The notes below the pieces were generated by a model that worked only from the letters and a program-made list of their open reading frames with translations, was not told the origin of the DNA and ran no database searches. From assembly GCA_020426065.1 (NCBI GenBank), contig JAGQQT010000182.1:1-7720 (forward strand): DNA of 7,720 bases, given 5' to 3'. Position numbers and translations under genes: made by a program. Positions 6,682 to 7,720 of this stretch are shown here, piece after piece. This DNA comes from Planctomycetaceae bacterium (lineage in GTDB: Bacteria > Planctomycetota > Planctomycetia > Planctomycetales > Planctomycetaceae). Positions within the stretch are counted from its first letter, which is position 1. Each line of letters begins with the position of its first letter.

Positions 6682-7461
6682 ATGCGAATGATTCTGTGCG
6701 GTTGTCTGTTTCTCGGTGCTGTCCTGTTGGCAATGTCTGATTCGCGGGCGGATGAAAAGGTTGAACTGCTACAGCAGGCCCGCCAGGCGATGCAGGCTGA
6801 AAAGAGTGAGCAGGTTGTCGAACTGCTCAGCCAATACCTGAAGCTCTCTCCCGACGATGCTGGAGCCTGGTATCAGCGGGGAGTGCATCACTTCCGGATT
6901 CTCAAGTTCCAGGAATCAGTCTCGGATTTTGATCGTTATGTGGAATTGAATCCGAGTGCGGAACGCAAACTCTGGGAGCGGGGGATCTCGCACTATTACG
7001 CCGGGATGTTTCGTGAAGGAGCGGAGCAGTTCGCCCTGTATCAGACGTACCACGACAATGATGTTGAGAATTCAGTCTGGCGGTTTTTATGCATGTCCAA
7101 ACGGGAAGGGATCGAGCCCGCAAGAAAGGAAATGCTGCCGATCAAAAACGATCCCCGTATTCCGCTGATGGAGGTGTACGCGATGTTCCGCGGGGAATCG
7201 ACCCCGGAAAAAGTGCTGGAAGTTGCCCGGGCAGGAAAACCTGCTGACGAAATCCTGCAGGGTCAGCTGTTTTATGCTCAGCTGTACCTGGCCATCTATT
7301 ACGATGCCATGGGAGATGCCACCAAAGCCGAACAGTATGCCCTGCAGGCCTGGAAAGATCACGAACAGACCCAGAACATCAGCCGCTACATGTGGCACGT
7401 TGCCCGAGTCCATGCCGAAGACCTGAAAGCCAAACGGGAAGCGGCAGTGAAGAAGCCGTGA
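6682..7461 (+). CDS. Exported TPR-repeat protein, NlpI-like
   Basis: The 259-residue product begins with a signal peptide (R2, hydrophobic 4-17, S21-R22-A23 before a likely cut). No usable lipobox is present; C6 and C8 are too close to the N-terminus. Three successive TPR units follow at about 26-59, 60-93 (AWYQRGVHHFRILKFQESVSDFDRYVELNP) and 94-127 (ERGISHYYAGMFREGAEQF). A helical linker comes next, and another TPR-like pair at 196-229 (QLFYAQLYLAIYYDAMGDATKAEQYALQA). This order, including WERGISHYYAG and the late YAQLYLAIYYxAxGD segment, resembles E. coli NlpI, an outer-membrane lipoprotein adaptor for peptidoglycan hydrolases and the Prc protease. The likeness is by pattern only; a generic periplasmic TPR scaffold is the safe call. 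The ATG has only a weak TGAG-type ribosome site; a second in-frame ATG is at 6688. The C-terminus is Lys-rich. Confidence 0.8.
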   Translation: MRMILCGCLFLGAVLLAMSDSRADEKVELLQQARQAMQAEKSEQVVELLSQYLKLSPDDAGAWYQRGVHHFRILKFQESVSDFDRYVELNPSAERKLWERGISHYYAGMFREGAEQFALYQTYHDNDVENSVWRFLCMSKREGIEPARKEMLPIKNDPRIPLMEVYAMFRGESTPEKVLEVARAGKPADEILQGQLFYAQLYLAIYYDAMGDATKAEQYALQAWKDHEQTQNISRYMWHVARVHAEDLKAKREAAVKKP

Positions 7462-7537
7462 GGGGGGCGGAATGAATCAATTGGTTCGAACCACGGTTTT
7501 CCAGTCTCTAAACGAGGATCCCCAAAGGCAAATCCCC

Positions 7538-7720
7538 TTAGGAAGATGAATCTGCTTCACTAATTTTATAGACAAAAGTAAAAACTAGAATCTGCAGATT
7601 TAAGATTGCGGCATTGGAGATTAGTCCAAGCAATGTCAATGCCCGCCATGTCAGGTCGGCAAGTTCCGGCGATAGTGAACGTGTGAGAAAACTGAAGAAG
7701 TAGAGAGAATATGCAGCGAT
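7538..7720 (-). CDS. Partial membrane protein, C-terminal 60 codons
   Basis: On the minus strand the frame is open from the window edge for 60 codons to a TAA at 7538-7540. The translation has two hydrophobic stretches, AAYSLYFFSFLT near the edge and RALTLLGLISNAAILNLQILVFTFVYKI, then a short polar end EADSSS. This looks like the last transmembrane helices of an integral membrane protein whose start lies outside the window. No family is recognised. It converges with the TPR gene, leaving 76 bp between stops. The alternative is a chance open frame; the AT-rich, hydrophobic codon pattern and clean tail favour a real gene moderately. Confidence 0.5.
   Translation of the reverse strand: MAAYSLYFFSFLTRSLSPELADLTWRALTLLGLISNAAILNLQILVFTFVYKISEADSSS

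Noticed and set aside
7482..7493. tRNA T-arm or attachment-site remnant (TGGTTCGAACCA)
   Set aside because: The GGTTCGAACC core looks like a T-loop, but a 5-bp T-stem does not form and no acceptor, D or anticodon arms are nearby on either strand. It is simply a 12-base palindrome.

Overview
The window most likely comes from a member of the Planctomycetota (Gimesia/Rubinisphaera-like). The evidence is moderate GC, many widely spaced single genes, two different Gfo/Idh/MocA oxidoreductases in under 5 kb, and an ompH/skp - lpxC - oxidoreductase arrangement. This assignment is inferred from gene content and protein style, not from a marker gene.

Layout. Positions 67-1236 (minus) encode a GT4-type glycosyltransferase, divergently oriented from a small YidD-family protein with a cysteine-rich tail (1331-1753, plus). 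The 94 bp between them hold an inverted repeat that overlaps a plausible promoter. After about 245 bp with two small dyads comes a stand-alone Gfo/Idh/MocA-like protein (1999-3066) that lacks the usual EKP motif. A 261-bp gap with a possible structured leader precedes the envelope cluster. This cluster consists of an OmpH/Skp periplasmic chaperone (3328-3963), LpxC (4105-4977) and a canonical Gfo/Idh/MocA dehydrogenase (5021-6073). A long imperfect hairpin (4012-4064) separates ompH from lpxC. A shared hairpin at 6085-6111 probably ends both the cluster and the convergent BON-domain gene (6093-6335, minus). A non-coding stretch with a clean 8-bp-arm palindrome leads to an exported TPR protein resembling NlpI (6682-7461). 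The right edge carries the C-terminal 60 codons of a minus-strand membrane protein (7538-7720).

How the genes fit together. The central three genes point to outer-membrane and lipid A biogenesis. Skp/OmpH escorts outer-membrane proteins through the periplasm, and LpxC performs the committed deacetylation of lipid A synthesis. The adjacent NAD(P)-dependent sugar dehydrogenase is of the kind found inside lpx operons of other bacteria, where a sugar-nucleotide role is suspected. The glycosyltransferase (surface polysaccharide), the YidD-like protein (membrane insertion), the BON protein and the NlpI-like TPR protein are also envelope-related. There is no sign that all of them form one operon.

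I see no mobile element, CRISPR array, tRNA or rRNA. The observations most worth following are the ompH-lpxC hairpin, the LpxC-linked dehydrogenase, the EKP-less oxidoreductase and the operator-like palindromes. None of them amounts to proof of a new system.
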